Shown: piece by piece, positions 6,974-8,050 of the stretch
Layout: each line of letters opens with the position of its first letter
How positions within the stretch are numbered: the first letter of the stretch is position 1
Origin: Flavobacteriales bacterium UBA7519
GTDB lineage: Bacteria; Bacteroidota; Bacteroidia; Flavobacteriales; Weeksellaceae
NCBI GenBank assembly: GCA_002476905.1
Contig: DLND01000097.1
Coordinates: 1-8,050 of the forward strand
DNA length: 8,050 nucleotides
Direction: 5' to 3'
Made by a program: the position numbers and the translations under genes
Notes under the pieces: generated by a model
The model's input: the letters and a program-made list of their open reading frames with translations, nothing else
Databases searched by the model: none
Told to the model about the DNA's origin: nothing

Positions 6974-7888
6974 ATGAAACTAAATATCAAAAACGAAACA
7001 GGTAGACTAAAATCTGTCGTACTTGGACAGCCAAAATCTAACGGACCTGTCCCTACACTCGCAGAAAGCTACGACGCAAAATCTTATCATACCATAGCAA
7101 ATAATATCTATCCGAAAGAAGAGGATATTGTTTTCGAGATGACCGAGTTTGAAAAAGTGCTTAAGAAATATGATGTGGAGGTTTTCCGACCAAAAATTAT
7201 CAAAGATTACAACCAGGTCTTCGCAAGAGATGTTGCTTTTGTGATTGAGGATAAAATGATTATCTCGAACATAATCCCAGACCGTGCAGACGAACAAGAA
7301 GCTTACAGACATATCATAGATAAAGTTTCCTGGAGGAATGTCATAAACCTGCCGGAAACCGCTCATATTGAAGGTGGAGATGTTATGGTCTGGAACGGAT
7401 TCTTATTCATTGGAACCAGCTACAGCCCAGATTATAGAAATCTGAAAACGGCCAGAACCAATGAGTATGCCATCGAAATCCTAAAAGAATATTTTCCGAA
7501 AAAAAGAATCATTGATCTTGATCTGAAAAAAAATGATACAAAGCCATATGAAGGTATTTTACATTTGGATTGTACATTTAATATCGTTGGCGAAGACAAA
7601 TGTATTATTTACAAAAACGGATTTGTAGATGAGTTGGATTATCAGTTGCTTGTGGATATTTTCGGCAAGGAAAACTGTTTTGAAGTTAATGATCAAGAAA
7701 TGTTTGAAATGAACCCAAATATCTTCTCCATCGCGCCGGATGTTGTGGTTTCAGACAAAACATTCACAAGACTCAATCGTCATCTCCGCGACGAGTGGGG
7801 AATCACTGTGGAAGAAATTCCTTACCGTGAGATTTCTAAAATGGGAGGTTTGTTGAGATGCTCGACTTTGCCCTTAGTAAGAGAATAA
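6974..7888 (+). CDS. Arginine deiminase / dimethylargininase-family hydrolase
   Basis: A 304-residue cytoplasmic protein of the amidinotransferase (pentein) superfamily, which attacks the guanidinium carbon of arginine-like substrates through a thioimidate intermediate. The catalytic triad is C296 (GGLLRCSTLP), H197 (LHLDCTF) and an acid in HIEGGD (E133/D136). FARD (83-86) matches the substrate-carboxylate/guanidinium segment of the fold, and VVLGQP (15-20) is the typical opening strand. The size fits DDAH-like or short deiminase members (about 250-310) and is well below classical ArcA arginine deiminases (about 400), so arginine, dimethylarginine or another guanidino compound is possible. 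The ATG at 6974 is chosen; the TTG at 6956 lies within the -7 box. The gene is followed after 40 bases by a second member of the same superfamily, suggesting one pathway. Confidence 0.88.
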   Translation: MKLNIKNETGRLKSVVLGQPKSNGPVPTLAESYDAKSYHTIANNIYPKEEDIVFEMTEFEKVLKKYDVEVFRPKIIKDYNQVFARDVAFVIEDKMIISNIIPDRADEQEAYRHIIDKVSWRNVINLPETAHIEGGDVMVWNGFLFIGTSYSPDYRNLKTARTNEYAIEILKEYFPKKRIIDLDLKKNDTKPYEGILHLDCTFNIVGEDKCIIYKNGFVDELDYQLLVDIFGKENCFEVNDQEMFEMNPNIFSIAPDVVVSDKTFTRLNRHLRDEWGITVEEIPYREISKMGGLLRCSTLPLVRE

Positions 7889-7928
7889 TTTCTCAATCTC
7901 TAAATTTCTTAATCTTTTAATTAATACA

Positions 7929-8050
7929 ATGCAGACTACAGATACAGTTTTGATGATAGAACCAGTTGCTTTCGGATTCAACGAGCAGACGGCGGTTAAT
8001 AATTATTTTCAGGTTCAACAGGAAGGGAATGTTCAAGATGAAGCTTTGAT
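7929..8050 (+). CDS. ctlX: CtlX-like citrulline utilization hydrolase (5' part only)
   Basis: An open frame starts with the ATG at 7929 and runs out of the window after 40 codons plus two bases. The visible N-terminus (MQTTDTVLMIEPVAFGFNEQ, then TAVNNYFQ) contains the opening strand plus the F-x-F-N-x-Q-T-A-x-N-N-x-F segment that I recognise from CtlX-type amidinotransferase-superfamily proteins of Bacteroidota. About 260 further residues, including the catalytic Cys-His-acid residues, lie beyond the window. CtlX is associated with hydrolysis of citrulline, giving ornithine, CO2 and ammonia; that role is from family knowledge and not shown here. It follows the arginine-hydrolase gene by 40 bases, with no terminator and no clear promoter between, so co-transcription is likely. 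The assignment rests on 40 residues recalled from memory. Confidence 0.75.
   Translation, partial: MQTTDTVLMIEPVAFGFNEQTAVNNYFQVQQEGNVQDEAL

Noticed and set aside
7007..7366. 119-codon minus-strand open frame opposite the arginine-hydrolase gene.
   Set aside because: It is a shadow of a gene whose catalytic residues are intact; it has cysteine/phenylalanine-rich composition and no recognisable family.

Overview
The window looks like chromosomal DNA from a low-GC Bacteroidota, most likely a Flavobacteriia member near Chryseobacterium/Elizabethkingia (family Weeksellaceae). This rests on AT-rich spacers, A-rich leaders without Shine-Dalgarno motifs, promoter boxes of the Bacteroidota type (TAnnTTTG), and the style of the proteins. 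The genus is inferred, not proven. No rRNA, tRNA, CRISPR array, insertion sequence or prophage was seen. All gene content is housekeeping or metabolic, and no gene-free stretch exceeds 300 bases (the longest spacer is about 220).

Left part (1-3477): the first 13 bases match an Illumina adapter end, so this is probably a contig end with uncut adapter. A thioredoxin-fold thiol protein (40-597, +) converges on a four-gene minus-strand cluster, and a strong two-way terminator sits between them (603-630). The cluster is transcribed from about 3420 leftward as crotonase/enoyl-CoA hydratase, dCMP deaminase, XerD-type tyrosine recombinase and zinc-ribbon NUDIX hydrolase. Its gaps are 9, 37 and 20 bases, which suggests one transcript. 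It mixes acyl-CoA metabolism, dNTP metabolism and chromosome dimer resolution.

Middle part (3478-6853): a small RlpA-like lipoprotein is divergent from the cluster. Enolase (eno) and citrate synthase (gltA) follow, each apparently a single-gene unit with its own promoter-like box and its own hairpin terminator.

Right part (6854-8050): a promoter region with an exact 11-base direct repeat precedes an arginine deiminase/DDAH-family hydrolase. After 40 bases comes the start of a second guanidino-group hydrolase (7929 to the window end), recognised as CtlX-like. The pair could turn arginine or a methylated arginine into citrulline and then ornithine. This is the most interesting metabolic idea in the window, but its substrates cannot be fixed from sequence. 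I found no convincing undescribed system.
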